Positions 14,134 through 21,269 of a stretch of 25,832 bases of DNA are shown here, piece after piece. The position numbers were made by a program, and so were the translations under genes. The notes under the pieces were generated by a model. That model was given only the letters and a program-made list of their open reading frames with translations. It searched no databases and had not been told where the DNA came from. How positions within the stretch are numbered: the first letter of the stretch is position 1; every line of letters begins with the position of its first letter. The DNA comes from DASSBG01 sp035699085 (lineage in GTDB: Bacteria; Pseudomonadota; Gammaproteobacteria; Xanthomonadales; Rhodanobacteraceae): the NCBI GenBank assembly GCA_035699085.1, contig DASSBG010000044.1, forward strand, positions 1-25,832, written 5' to 3'.

Positions 14134-15225
14134 ATGAAGACGCACACCCGCACACTGGCCGCGCTGGCGGCCACGTTGTTGAGCGGCGCAGCGCTGGCCG
14201 CGACACCCGCACCGGCGCCGCAGCCGCCCGCCGCCGCCTCCAGCACCGACAGCGCCGCGTTGCACGCCGAGCTTGCCCAGCTGCGCGCGCAGATGAACGA
14301 GCTCGCCGGCCGCATGGGCACGCTGGCCGCGCGCATGGGCGACCGCGCCCGCGCCCATGCGCTTGCCTACGCCGCGCACCCGGACCGCGGCATGCTCGGC
14401 ATCGTGCTCAGCCCGGCAGCGAACGGCGGCATGCAGGTGGCCGCACTGACGCCGGGCGGCCCGGCCGACAAGGCCGGCATCAAGGTCGGCGACATCGTCA
14501 CCCGCATCGACGGCAAGTCGGTGGCCGACAAGGGCGTCGCCGATCTCGACATGCTCGACGACATCAAGGCCGGGAAGCGCGTCAAGGTCGACTTGCGCCG
14601 CCACCGGCAGCACCTCAGCGTGACGGTGACGGCCAAGCGCATGGCCGACGACTGGGGCGCGCTCTCCGGCCTCTGGGCCGAGCGCTTCGCCAACCGGGAC
14701 TACAGCGAGGAGATCCGCAAGGCCATGGCCGGTGCGCGCGGCAAGATCGCGGCGGCGCGGCGCGAGGCGCTGAAAGGTTCGCTGGCGTCGCTGGAGCACC
14801 TGCACATCGACGTGCCGTGGTGGGGCCTCAACCTGGCCTCGCTGAACCCGGACCTCGGCGCGTACTTCGGCACCCGGGAAGGCGTGCTGGTGCTTTCGTC
14901 GCCGGGCAAGCGCTACCCGCAACTGAAGGCCGGTGACGTGATCACCCGCGTCGATGGCGACGCGGTCAGCCGGCCCGAGGATGTGATGCGGGCCTTCCGC
15001 GACCACGCCGAGGGCACCTCCATCGCCGTCGAGGTTCGGCGGCACGACCGGCCGCTGAAGCTGAAGGTGAAGGCGCCGCCACTGGCGGCGCTGTTCCCGC
15101 CGCCGCCACCGCCCCCGCCGCCGGCTCCACCGGCTCCGCCGACACCGCCGCCGGCGGTCGCCCCGCCGCCGCCGCCCGCACCTCCGCCGCCGCCGGCACC
15201 GCCCGCGCCGGGCAACGCCATCTGA
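14134..15225 (+). CDS. Exported two-PDZ-domain protein with polyproline tail
   Basis: A 363-residue periplasmic protein. A signal peptide (about residues 1-22) is followed by a short heptad-like helix (about 42-75), PDZ domain 1 (about 83-170, RGMLGIVLS then GGPADKAGIKVGDIVTRIDGKSV), a helical linker, and PDZ domain 2 (about 232-315, PQLKAGDVITRVDGDAV). The C-terminal 42 residues are almost all Pro and Ala, with runs of up to nine prolines, ending GNAI. There is no trypsin-like protease domain, so it is not DegS/DegP; it looks like a ligand-binding or scaffold protein. The open frame runs 360 bp further upstream, but the signal peptide and GAGGA (14122-14126) mark the ATG at 14134. With the preceding sigma and membrane protein it suggests an envelope-stress circuit sensing protein C termini; that is inference. 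Confidence 0.88.
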   Translation: MKTHTRTLAALAATLLSGAALAATPAPAPQPPAAASSTDSAALHAELAQLRAQMNELAGRMGTLAARMGDRARAHALAYAAHPDRGMLGIVLSPAANGGMQVAALTPGGPADKAGIKVGDIVTRIDGKSVADKGVADLDMLDDIKAGKRVKVDLRRHRQHLSVTVTAKRMADDWGALSGLWAERFANRDYSEEIRKAMAGARGKIAAARREALKGSLASLEHLHIDVPWWGLNLASLNPDLGAYFGTREGVLVLSSPGKRYPQLKAGDVITRVDGDAVSRPEDVMRAFRDHAEGTSIAVEVRRHDRPLKLKVKAPPLAALFPPPPPPPPPAPPAPPTPPPAVAPPPPPAPPPPPAPPAPGNAI

Positions 15226-15231
15226 GCCTGA

Positions 15232-15269
15232 CGCATCCGGTGCGCGGCCGGCCGCCCGCGCCGGACGCG
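15232..15269. terminator. Imperfect hairpin between convergent genes
   Basis: Arms 15232-15244 and 15257-15269 pair over about 12 positions with one mismatch and one G-T wobble. The hairpin fills the 46-bp gap between the PDZ gene (plus) and the aldo/keto reductase gene (minus) and could terminate both. No T-run is present. Confidence 0.35.
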
Positions 15270-15271
15270 GC

Positions 15272-16243
15272 TCAAGCGTCGGCCCGCAGCGCGCCCAATC
15301 GCTGACGGATCGCCGGGTCAAGCCGCTCCAGCACCGCCAGTGCGCCGAGGTTCTCGCGCAACTGCCCGGTCTTGCTGGCACCCAGCATCACCGTCGAGAC
15401 GTCGGGGTTGAGCAGGCACCAGGCGATCGCCAGCTGCGCCGGCGGCACGCCCAGCCCAGCGGCGATGCCGACGAACTGCGCCACCGTCGCCTGGCGCGCC
15501 TCGTCGCCGAGCACGGAGTCGCGCAGCCATTCGTAACCGGGCTGGTTGAGCCGCGAGTCCGCCGGCACGCCCTTGGCGTACTTGCCGGTCAGCGCGCCCG
15601 AAGCCAGCGGCGACCAGGTCGTCGTGCCCATGCCGAAGTCGGCGTACAGCGGCGCGTACTCGCGCTCCACCCGCTGGCGGTGCAGCAGGTTGTATTGCGG
15701 CTGCTCCATGCTCGGTGCGTGCAGGTGGTGGCGCTGTGCCACCTCGTGCGCCTCCCGGATGCGCTCGGCCGGCCACTCGGAGGTGCCCCAGTAGAGCACC
15801 TTGCCCTGCCGGATCAGCGTGTCCATCGCCCACACGGTTTCGTCGACCGGCGTTTCCTCGTCATGCCTGTGGCAGAAATAGAGGTCGAGGTAGTCGACCT
15901 GCAAGCGCTGCAGCGCCTGGTCGCATGCCTCCATCACATGCTTGCGCGACAGTCCACGTTGGGTCGGCCGGGGATCGGTGGACGCGCCAAAGTAGACCTT
16001 GCTGGACACGCACCAGCTGTCGCGTGGCCAGTTGAGGTCGGCAAGCGCCGCGCCCATGACCCGCTCGGCGTCGCCCGCCGAGTAGGTCTCGGCGTTGTCG
16101 AAATAGTTGACACCGTGGTCGTAGGCCAGCGCGAGCAGCTCGCGCGCGGCGGTACGGTCGACCTGGCGGCCGAAGGTCACCCAGGCACCGTAGGACAGGG
16201 CGGAGAGCTTGAGGCCGGCACGGCCGAGGCGGCGGTATTCCAT
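15272..16243 (-). CDS. Aldo/keto reductase, potassium-channel-beta-like
   Basis: A 323-residue cytosolic NADPH-dependent oxidoreductase with a TIM-barrel fold. The catalytic tetrad is complete: D49 and Y54 (NYFDNAETYSAG), K82 (SSKVYFG) and H125 (LYFCHRHDEE). The order MEYRRLGRAGLKLSALSYGAW and the C-terminal block WCLLNPDVSTVMLGASKTGQLREN resemble the AKR group near the voltage-gated K+ channel beta subunit and E. coli YghZ, which reduce small aldehydes such as methylglyoxal. The true substrate cannot be told. The ATG at 16243 has GGAG about 7 bases upstream; the frame stays open far upstream but without family sequence. CATAAT (minus strand, 16277-16272) could be its -10. It is monocistronic, divergent from the riboswitch-controlled gene. 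Confidence 0.93.
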   Translation of the reverse strand: MEYRRLGRAGLKLSALSYGAWVTFGRQVDRTAARELLALAYDHGVNYFDNAETYSAGDAERVMGAALADLNWPRDSWCVSSKVYFGASTDPRPTQRGLSRKHVMEACDQALQRLQVDYLDLYFCHRHDEETPVDETVWAMDTLIRQGKVLYWGTSEWPAERIREAHEVAQRHHLHAPSMEQPQYNLLHRQRVEREYAPLYADFGMGTTTWSPLASGALTGKYAKGVPADSRLNQPGYEWLRDSVLGDEARQATVAQFVGIAAGLGVPPAQLAIAWCLLNPDVSTVMLGASKTGQLRENLGALAVLERLDPAIRQRLGALRADA

Positions 16244-16319
16244 GGCAAGTCTCCGTAAAGCCAAACGTCGAATTATGGCGCATGCCGCCGAAACCCCACC
16301 CAACAGGCGCGGCTCGGCG

Positions 16320-16348
16320 TTGCAATCGGCGCGGGCATGCAATAGCCT
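16320..16348 (+). promoter_or_regulatory. Sigma-70 promoter before the manganese riboswitch
   Basis: TTGCAA (16320-16325) and TAGCCT (16343-16348) are separated by 17 bases. Transcription would start about 16355, just before the first paired bases of the riboswitch (16358), so promoter and aptamer fit together. Confidence 0.55.
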
Positions 16349-16357
16349 GCGGGCGCT

Positions 16358-16468
16358 CCATCGGGGAGTAGCCGACCGCGCGCTGCGCGGGGTGCGCGTC
16401 AACACGCTTGATCGACCGATCATGGCGCGCACGGCAGGACCATGGTCCACGCCCGGCAAGACCGTTGG
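16358..16468 (+). promoter_or_regulatory. yybP-ykoY manganese riboswitch
   Basis: The invariant GGGGAGTAGC (16363-16372) and the distal CCGGCAAGACC (16453-16463) match the two conserved loops of the yybP-ykoY aptamer. The closing helix P1 forms between CCATCGG (16358-16364) and CCGTTGG (16462-16468) with one mismatch. Inside are a 6-bp hairpin (16376-16390) and GTCAACAC (16399-16406), similar to the E. coli alx/mntP aptamers. Downstream, GGACCGGG (16486-16493) can pair with CCCGGTCC (16524-16531), ending 3 bases before the ribosome site GGAG (16535-16538), a plausible translational switch. In this family Mn2+ binding usually turns on an exporter, which fits the gene that follows. Confidence 0.88.
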
Positions 16469-16543
16469 TTCGCATGCGCCGACCCGGACCGGGCGACGCG
16501 TGGGAATCATCGCGTCCTCGTACCCCGGTCCACTGGAGCCTGC

Positions 16544-17101
16544 GTGCAGACCTTCCTCATCGCCACCGGCGTGGTGGCCCTGGCCGAGATCGGCGACAAG
16601 ACCCAGCTGCTGTCGCTGCTGCTGGCGGCCAAGTACCGCAAGCCCTGGCCGATCTGCATCGGCATCCTCGCCGCCACCCTGGTCAGCCATGCACTGGCCG
16701 CGGTCGCCGGCGACCTGCTGGCGCGTTGGCTGACCCCGCAGCTGCTGCACTGGATCGTGGTCGGCTCGCTGCTGGCGATGGCGCTGTGGACGCTGGTGCC
16801 GGACAAGGCCGACGACACCGAGGCCGAACGGGGCGGCAACCACAGCGTGATGATCGCGACCTTCATTGCCTTTTTCCTGGCCGAGATGGGCGACAAGACC
16901 CAGATCGCGACGGCGGTGCTGGCGGCGCAATACCACCCGCTGTGGCAGATCGTGGCCGGCAGCACGCTGGGCATGCTGATCGCCAACGTGCCGGTGGTCT
17001 GGCTGGGCTCGCGCTTCTCCGCCCGGCTGCCGCTGCGCGCGACGCGGCTGGCGGCCGCCGCCCTGTTCGCGGCGCTGGCGCTGTGGGTGGCTTTGCGTTA
17101 G
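16544..17101 (+). CDS. TMEM165/GDT1 (UPF0016) family, probable Mn2+ exporter
   Basis: A 185-residue inner-membrane protein with six predicted membrane segments in two homologous halves. Each half carries the family motif E-x-G-D-K-T: EIGDKT (residues 15-20) and EMGDKT (114-119). Relatives include human TMEM165, yeast Gdt1 and Vibrio cholerae MneA, cation transporters moving Mn2+ or Ca2+ out of the cytosol. The upstream yybP-ykoY riboswitch supports Mn2+ as substrate. I chose GTG 16544, with GGAG 5 bases before it, over an ATG at 16442, because the latter lies inside the riboswitch aptamer and adds a polar N terminus. The bases around the start (GGAGCCTGCGTGCAG, 16535-16549) are identical to 15 bases of the REP doublet at 1405-1484. 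Confidence 0.92.
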   Translation: MQTFLIATGVVALAEIGDKTQLLSLLLAAKYRKPWPICIGILAATLVSHALAAVAGDLLARWLTPQLLHWIVVGSLLAMALWTLVPDKADDTEAERGGNHSVMIATFIAFFLAEMGDKTQIATAVLAAQYHPLWQIVAGSTLGMLIANVPVVWLGSRFSARLPLRATRLAAAALFAALALWVALR

Positions 17102-17113
17102 AGCGCACCGTCG

Positions 17114-17302
17114 GGGGACCGGGGACCGGGGACCGGGGGCCGGCAAAGCAAGCGTCTCGCGCGTTGCCGGCTTGCGCCGCGGTAGCCCATCAGAAGAGGA
17201 TCGCCCTTGTCGCACGTGGATGGCATCGGGTACGCGGCCGCACCGCCAGCGAAGCGAGGTTTGCGAAATCCGCGCTTCTCCCGGTCCCCGGTCCCCGGTC
17301 CC
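17114..17302. repeat. Element bounded by inverted heptad arrays
   Basis: The left arm has three exact GGGGACC units and one variant (17114-17141). The right arm has two exact GGTCCCC units and a third ending in T (17283-17302), the reverse complement. About 140 bp lie between, with no gene. It fills most of the 274-bp gap between the GDT1-family gene (ends 17101) and the nucleoside permease gene (starts 17376). Inner-left GGCAAAGCAA and outer-right CTGTCAA recur in the element at 3652-3765, so the two seem to be copies of one element type. Confidence 0.6.
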
Positions 17303-17375
17303 TGTCAAAGGCGCTTGCGCCCCGCCGCGGCGTTGCCCTACGCTGCGACGACTGATTGACCGGGGAAAAACAGCG

Positions 17376-18680
17376 ATGAGCCTGAAACTGCGCCTGGTGG
17401 TGATGAACTTCCTGCAGTACTACATCTGGGGCGCATGGCTGTTGACCATCGGCACCTGGTGGTTCCACACCCAGCACTGGTCGGGCACCAGTTTCGGCGC
17501 GATTTTCTCGACCATGGGCATCGCCTCGCTGTTCATGCCCTCGATCACCGGCATCATCGCCGACAAGTGGATCAACGCCGAGAAGCTCTACGGCGTGTTG
17601 CAGATCTGCGGCGCCATCGTCCTGTTCCTGCTGCCGACGGTGGACAGCCCCGAAGTCATGTTCTGGGTGATGTTGCTGAACATGATTTTCTACATGCCGA
17701 CGATCTCGCTGTCGATCGCGGTGGCCTACAACGCGCTCAAGGCCGAAGGCCACGACGTGGTGGCCACCTACCCGCCGATTCGCGTCTGGGGCACCATCGG
17801 CTTCATTGCCGCCACCTGGACCACCAGCCTGCTGCACTTCGAGGACTCGGCCACCCAGTTCCATGTGGCCGCCGGTGCGTCGCTGCTGCTCGGCCTGTAC
17901 GCGTTCACCCTACCCAAGTGCCCGCCGCGACTGGATGCCGAACACAGCCGCGGCCTGGCCGACCGCCTCGGACTGACCTCGTTCGCGTTGTTCAAGGACC
18001 GCAACATGGCGGTCTTCTTCATTTTTGCGATGCTGCTGGGCGCGGCGCTGCAGCTCACCAACGCCTACGGCGACACCTTCCTCAAGGGCTTCCAGAAGAT
18101 CCCCGAGTTCCAGAACCTGCTGACGGTGAAGTACTCGGCGATCATCATCTCGATCTCGCAGTTCTCCGAGACCATCTTCATCCTCACCATCCCGTTCTTC
18201 CTCAAGCGCTTCGGCATCAAGACGGTGATGGTGATGAGCATGCTGGCCTGGGTGCTGCGCTTTGGCCTGTTCGGTTTCGGCAACCCCGATCCCACCGGCG
18301 GCCTGTGGATGATCGTGCTGTCTTGCATCGTCTACGGCATGGCCTTCGACTTCTTCAACATCTCCGGCTCGCTGTTCGTCGAAGGCCAGGCCGACCCGCG
18401 CATCCGGGCCAGCGCGCAAGGCCTCTTCATGCTGATGACGAACGGTGTCGGCGCGGTGCTCGGCAGCCTCATCGCGGGCTGGGCCATCGACGCCTTCTTC
18501 ACCGACTACAGCTGCAACGCGATGGTCGACATCTGCAAGGACTGGCGCGGCATCTGGCTGGCCTTTGCCGGCTACGCGCTGGTAATGGCCATCCTGTTCG
18601 TGCCGCTGTTCAAGGCGCCGCACGGCATGGCCGGCCGCCGCGCCGAGCGCGTCGAGCCGCTGGTGCGCGAGCAGCCCTGA
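17376..18680 (+). CDS. nupG: Nucleoside:H+ symporter, NupG family
   Basis: A 434-residue inner-membrane carrier of the nucleoside:H+ symporter (NHS) branch of the major facilitator superfamily, with about 12 membrane segments. It shares long blocks with E. coli NupG: FLQYYIWGAWLLTIGTWWF near the N terminus, FPPIR-like YPPIRVWGTIGF (about residues 130-141), SISQFSETIFILTIPFFL, and DFFNISGSLFVE followed by IRASAQGLFMLMTNG. It should import purine and pyrimidine nucleosides with protons. The ATG at 17376 follows GGGGA by 9 bases and begins exactly as in relatives; the frame continues upstream only through repeat DNA. A sugar/nucleoside kinase gene begins 19 bases after its stop, so the two form a salvage operon. 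Confidence 0.93.
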   Translation: MSLKLRLVVMNFLQYYIWGAWLLTIGTWWFHTQHWSGTSFGAIFSTMGIASLFMPSITGIIADKWINAEKLYGVLQICGAIVLFLLPTVDSPEVMFWVMLLNMIFYMPTISLSIAVAYNALKAEGHDVVATYPPIRVWGTIGFIAATWTTSLLHFEDSATQFHVAAGASLLLGLYAFTLPKCPPRLDAEHSRGLADRLGLTSFALFKDRNMAVFFIFAMLLGAALQLTNAYGDTFLKGFQKIPEFQNLLTVKYSAIIISISQFSETIFILTIPFFLKRFGIKTVMVMSMLAWVLRFGLFGFGNPDPTGGLWMIVLSCIVYGMAFDFFNISGSLFVEGQADPRIRASAQGLFMLMTNGVGAVLGSLIAGWAIDAFFTDYSCNAMVDICKDWRGIWLAFAGYALVMAILFVPLFKAPHGMAGRRAERVEPLVREQP

Positions 18681-18699
18681 CGGCGGCGGCAAGCGCGGC

Positions 18700-19677
18700 A
18701 TGAGCACGCAACCACGCGTCGTCGTCGTCGGCAGCTACAACCACGACCACATCTGGCGCGTCGACCGCTTTCCGCGTGCCGGCGAAACCCGGCTCGGCAA
18801 CGACTTCCAGGTCGGCGCCGGCGGCAAGGGCTTCAACCAGGCCGTCGCCAGCCGCCGCCAAGGCGCGGACACGCTGTTCGTCGGCGCCATCGGCGACGAC
18901 CACGTGGGCGCCAGCGCCCGGCGCATTGCCGAGGAAGCCGAGCTCGACTGCCGCTGGCAGGTCGCCAGCAACCGTCCGACGGCCGCCACCTGCGTGCTGG
19001 TGGACGGCGAAGGCCGCAACGAGATCGTCGTCAACCCGGCCGCGAACGAGGCGCTGTCACCCGCATTCGTCGCTGGACAGGCCGACGCCCTCGGCGCCGG
19101 CGGCGTGCTGCTGGTGCAGATGGAAACACCGCTGGCGACGGTGCGCGAAGCGCTGCGGCTGGCCGGCGAGGCGGGCATGGTGCGCGTCCTCAATCCGGCA
19201 CCGGTGCATGCCGACGCCGATGCATCGCTGCTGGCGCAATGCGACGTGCTGACGCCAAACGAAACCGAGTTCGCGCAACTGCTGGTGCAACTTGGCGGCC
19301 GATCGCTTGATGCCGACCAGCTGGCCGGCACCGGCGATGCCGCGCTGCATGCGCTGTGCCGGACACTGGCCGTGCCGACCGTCATCGTGACCCTCGGCGC
19401 GCACGGCTGCTTCGTCTCCCACGCCGACGCCGGCGGAACGCACGGCGACGACGCGTCGTACTACCGCGTCGCTGCCGAAGCCGTGCGGCCGGTCGACACC
19501 ACCGGCGCCGGCGACGCATTCAACGGCGCGCTGGCCGCAGCGATGTTGCGGCTGGCTGGCCAGTCGCTGCGCACCATGGTCGCCGCCGCCGGCCGCGCAG
19601 CCGCGCTCTCCACCGAACGCCGCGGCGCCTCGGCCGCCATGGCGACGCTGGACGAGGTCCGCAAGCGCTTCAGCTGA
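18700..19677 (+). CDS. rbsK: PfkB-family sugar kinase, ribokinase-like
   Basis: A 325-residue cytosolic kinase. The substrate-binding motif GGKGFNQAVA lies near residue 41, NPAPVH near 165, TPNETEF near 185, and the PfkB signature DTTGAGDAFNG at 266-276 contains the catalytic base D272. This pattern is that of ribokinase (GGKGxNQAV, NPAP, TPNExE). It would phosphorylate ribose, or possibly a nucleoside or deoxyribose, with ATP. Coupling to the NupG-type permease suggests the sugar or nucleoside arrives through that permease; a nucleosidase would be needed elsewhere if the substrate is ribose. The ATG at 18700 has no good ribosome site, so expression may depend on the upstream gene. The symbol is by motif likeness only; a nucleoside kinase is the main alternative. 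Confidence 0.85.
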   Translation: MSTQPRVVVVGSYNHDHIWRVDRFPRAGETRLGNDFQVGAGGKGFNQAVASRRQGADTLFVGAIGDDHVGASARRIAEEAELDCRWQVASNRPTAATCVLVDGEGRNEIVVNPAANEALSPAFVAGQADALGAGGVLLVQMETPLATVREALRLAGEAGMVRVLNPAPVHADADASLLAQCDVLTPNETEFAQLLVQLGGRSLDADQLAGTGDAALHALCRTLAVPTVIVTLGAHGCFVSHADAGGTHGDDASYYRVAAEAVRPVDTTGAGDAFNGALAAAMLRLAGQSLRTMVAAAGRAAALSTERRGASAAMATLDEVRKRFS

Positions 19678-19705
19678 TACCGGTATCTCATTCGCCCAGC
19701 GCGTA

Positions 19706-19723
19706 AGGCTCCTGCAGGAGCCT
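19706..19723. repeat. 18-bp palindrome of the REP type between convergent genes
   Basis: AGGCTCCTGCAGGAGCCT is a perfect palindrome. Its right half plus GC equals the start of the REP arm at 1405-1418 (CTGCAGGAGCCTGC), so it is probably a partial or collapsed REP doublet. It lies in the 101-bp gap between the kinase gene and the 3' end of the M16 pair and could act as a bidirectional terminator stem. Confidence 0.6.
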
Positions 19724-19778
19724 GCAGAAAGCGTCGGATGCGGCGTTCGGCCGGATTCGATATGCGATCACGGAGCGC

Positions 19779-21269
19779 TCAACCGGCCGGTTTCGGCGCC
19801 GACACCGGCTTCGTCTCGTCTAGCTTCAGGCCGAGGTCGGCGCGCTCCAGATCGAGCGCGGTGCTCTGGATGTGCTGCGCCTTGGGCCAGGCCTTGTCCA
19901 GCGCCTTGCCATAGACGCTGGCGTCGCCGACCACCACCACGCGCATGCCGTCGGCGCCAAGGTGCTTGTTGGCGAAGGCCTGCACCTGCTTCGAATCGAC
20001 CGCCTCGACACGGCTGATGAACTCGCCCATGGTGTTCGGGTCGATGCCGTAGACGGCGCGCTCGGCCACTTGGCTGGCGAGGCCGCGGGTGGTTTCCAGG
20101 CTGCGGCCGAAGCCGCCGACCAGGGTAGCCTTGCGTGCCTTCAGCTCGCCGGCGTCCGGCGGGTTGCCGGCCAGGCTGGCGACCTGCTTCAGCATGAGGT
20201 CGACGACCTGCGCCGCCGACGGGTTCTTGGTCTGCGCGGTCGCCACCACCCAGCCGCCGTGGCGCAGTGCGGCCAGATGGCTGCCGGCGCCGTAACTGAG
20301 GCCGCGCTTGATGCGCACTTCCTCGTTGAGGCGCGCGGAGTAGGAGCCGCCGAGCACGGCGTTGGCGACCAGCCCGGCGTAGTAATCGTCCGCGTCGCGC
20401 GGGATCGCCTTGCCCGCCACCACCACGCCGGCCTGCCCGGCATGGTCGAGATCGACGGCAACCACCTTGGCCGCTACCGGCGTGCCGGTATCCGCCTGTG
20501 CCTGCGGCAGCGCCGCCTCGGGCTTGCGCCACTCGCCGAAGGCCTTGCTGGCCAGTGCGAAGGCGTCCTTGGGCGCGATGTCGCCGGCAAAGATCAGCAC
20601 CGCGTTGTCCGGCCGGTACCAGGCCGAGTGCAGGCGCAGCAGGTCGTCGCGGCCCAGCGCCTTGAGCGAATCCGGCGTGCCGTCGCCGGGGTGGCCGTAG
20701 TCGCCGCCACCGAACACCGCGCGCCGCGCAACCATGCGCGAAAGCGCGCCGGGGCTGCCCCAGGCAATGCGCAGGCTGTCCAGCGCCTCACGCCGGGCGC
20801 GCTCCAGCTCGGCCTTGGCAAAGGTCGGGTGCAGTGTCACGTCGGCCAGCAGCGCCAGCGCCTCGTCGAGCTTCGGCGTGGTCACGGTGATGCCAATGTC
20901 GGTCTCGTCCCAGCCGGCGCTGGCGCGGATGGCGCCACCGAGCGCGGCGGCATCGGCTGCGATCTGCGGCGCGCTGCGGCTGGCGGTGCCGCGGGTCAGC
21001 AGCGTTGCGGTCATCTCGGCCGCGCCCGGCAGCTTCGCCGGATCGACCTCGCTGCCGGAGAGCACCACCAGTTCCGCCGTCACCAACGGCTCGTCGGCGC
21101 GCTGCGCCACCAGCACGCGCAGGCCGTTGTCCAAGGTGGTGGCGACCACCTTCGGCGTGGTGACCTGGCGCGCCGGGCCGGGCTTCGGTGGCGTGGTCTG
21201 GGTCGCCGCGGCGGCGCCGGGCAGGCCGATGGCGACCATCAGTGCAAGGCTCGTGAACGGCGTATTCAT
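19779..21269 (-). CDS. M16 peptidase-like subunit lacking the zinc motif
   Basis: A 496-residue exported protein of the pitrilysin (M16) family. A signal peptide (about residues 1-22) is followed by two M16 domains. Where active members have HxxEH, this one has GAAEMTA, so no zinc can be bound there. It keeps the glycine-rich second-domain segment RIKRGLSYGAGSHL with R319 and Y326, the R/Y pair that partner subunits supply to the active site. It should form a heterodimer with the HxxEH subunit encoded just upstream, as in the mitochondrial processing peptidase and bacterial two-gene M16B pairs. Its ATG overlaps the stop of that gene as ATGA, giving translational coupling and equal synthesis. 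The substrate is unknown; short or unfolded peptides in the periplasm are usual. Confidence 0.92.
   Translation of the reverse strand: MNTPFTSLALMVAIGLPGAAAATQTTPPKPGPARQVTTPKVVATTLDNGLRVLVAQRADEPLVTAELVVLSGSEVDPAKLPGAAEMTATLLTRGTASRSAPQIAADAAALGGAIRASAGWDETDIGITVTTPKLDEALALLADVTLHPTFAKAELERARREALDSLRIAWGSPGALSRMVARRAVFGGGDYGHPGDGTPDSLKALGRDDLLRLHSAWYRPDNAVLIFAGDIAPKDAFALASKAFGEWRKPEAALPQAQADTGTPVAAKVVAVDLDHAGQAGVVVAGKAIPRDADDYYAGLVANAVLGGSYSARLNEEVRIKRGLSYGAGSHLAALRHGGWVVATAQTKNPSAAQVVDLMLKQVASLAGNPPDAGELKARKATLVGGFGRSLETTRGLASQVAERAVYGIDPNTMGEFISRVEAVDSKQVQAFANKHLGADGMRVVVVGDASVYGKALDKAWPKAQHIQSTALDLERADLGLKLDETKPVSAPKPAG

Noticed and set aside
16244..17308. Upstream extension of the aldo/keto reductase frame
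   Set aside because: It crosses the riboswitch and the GDT1-family gene in antisense. The reductase family start MEYRRLG at 16243 with a ribosome site is convincing.
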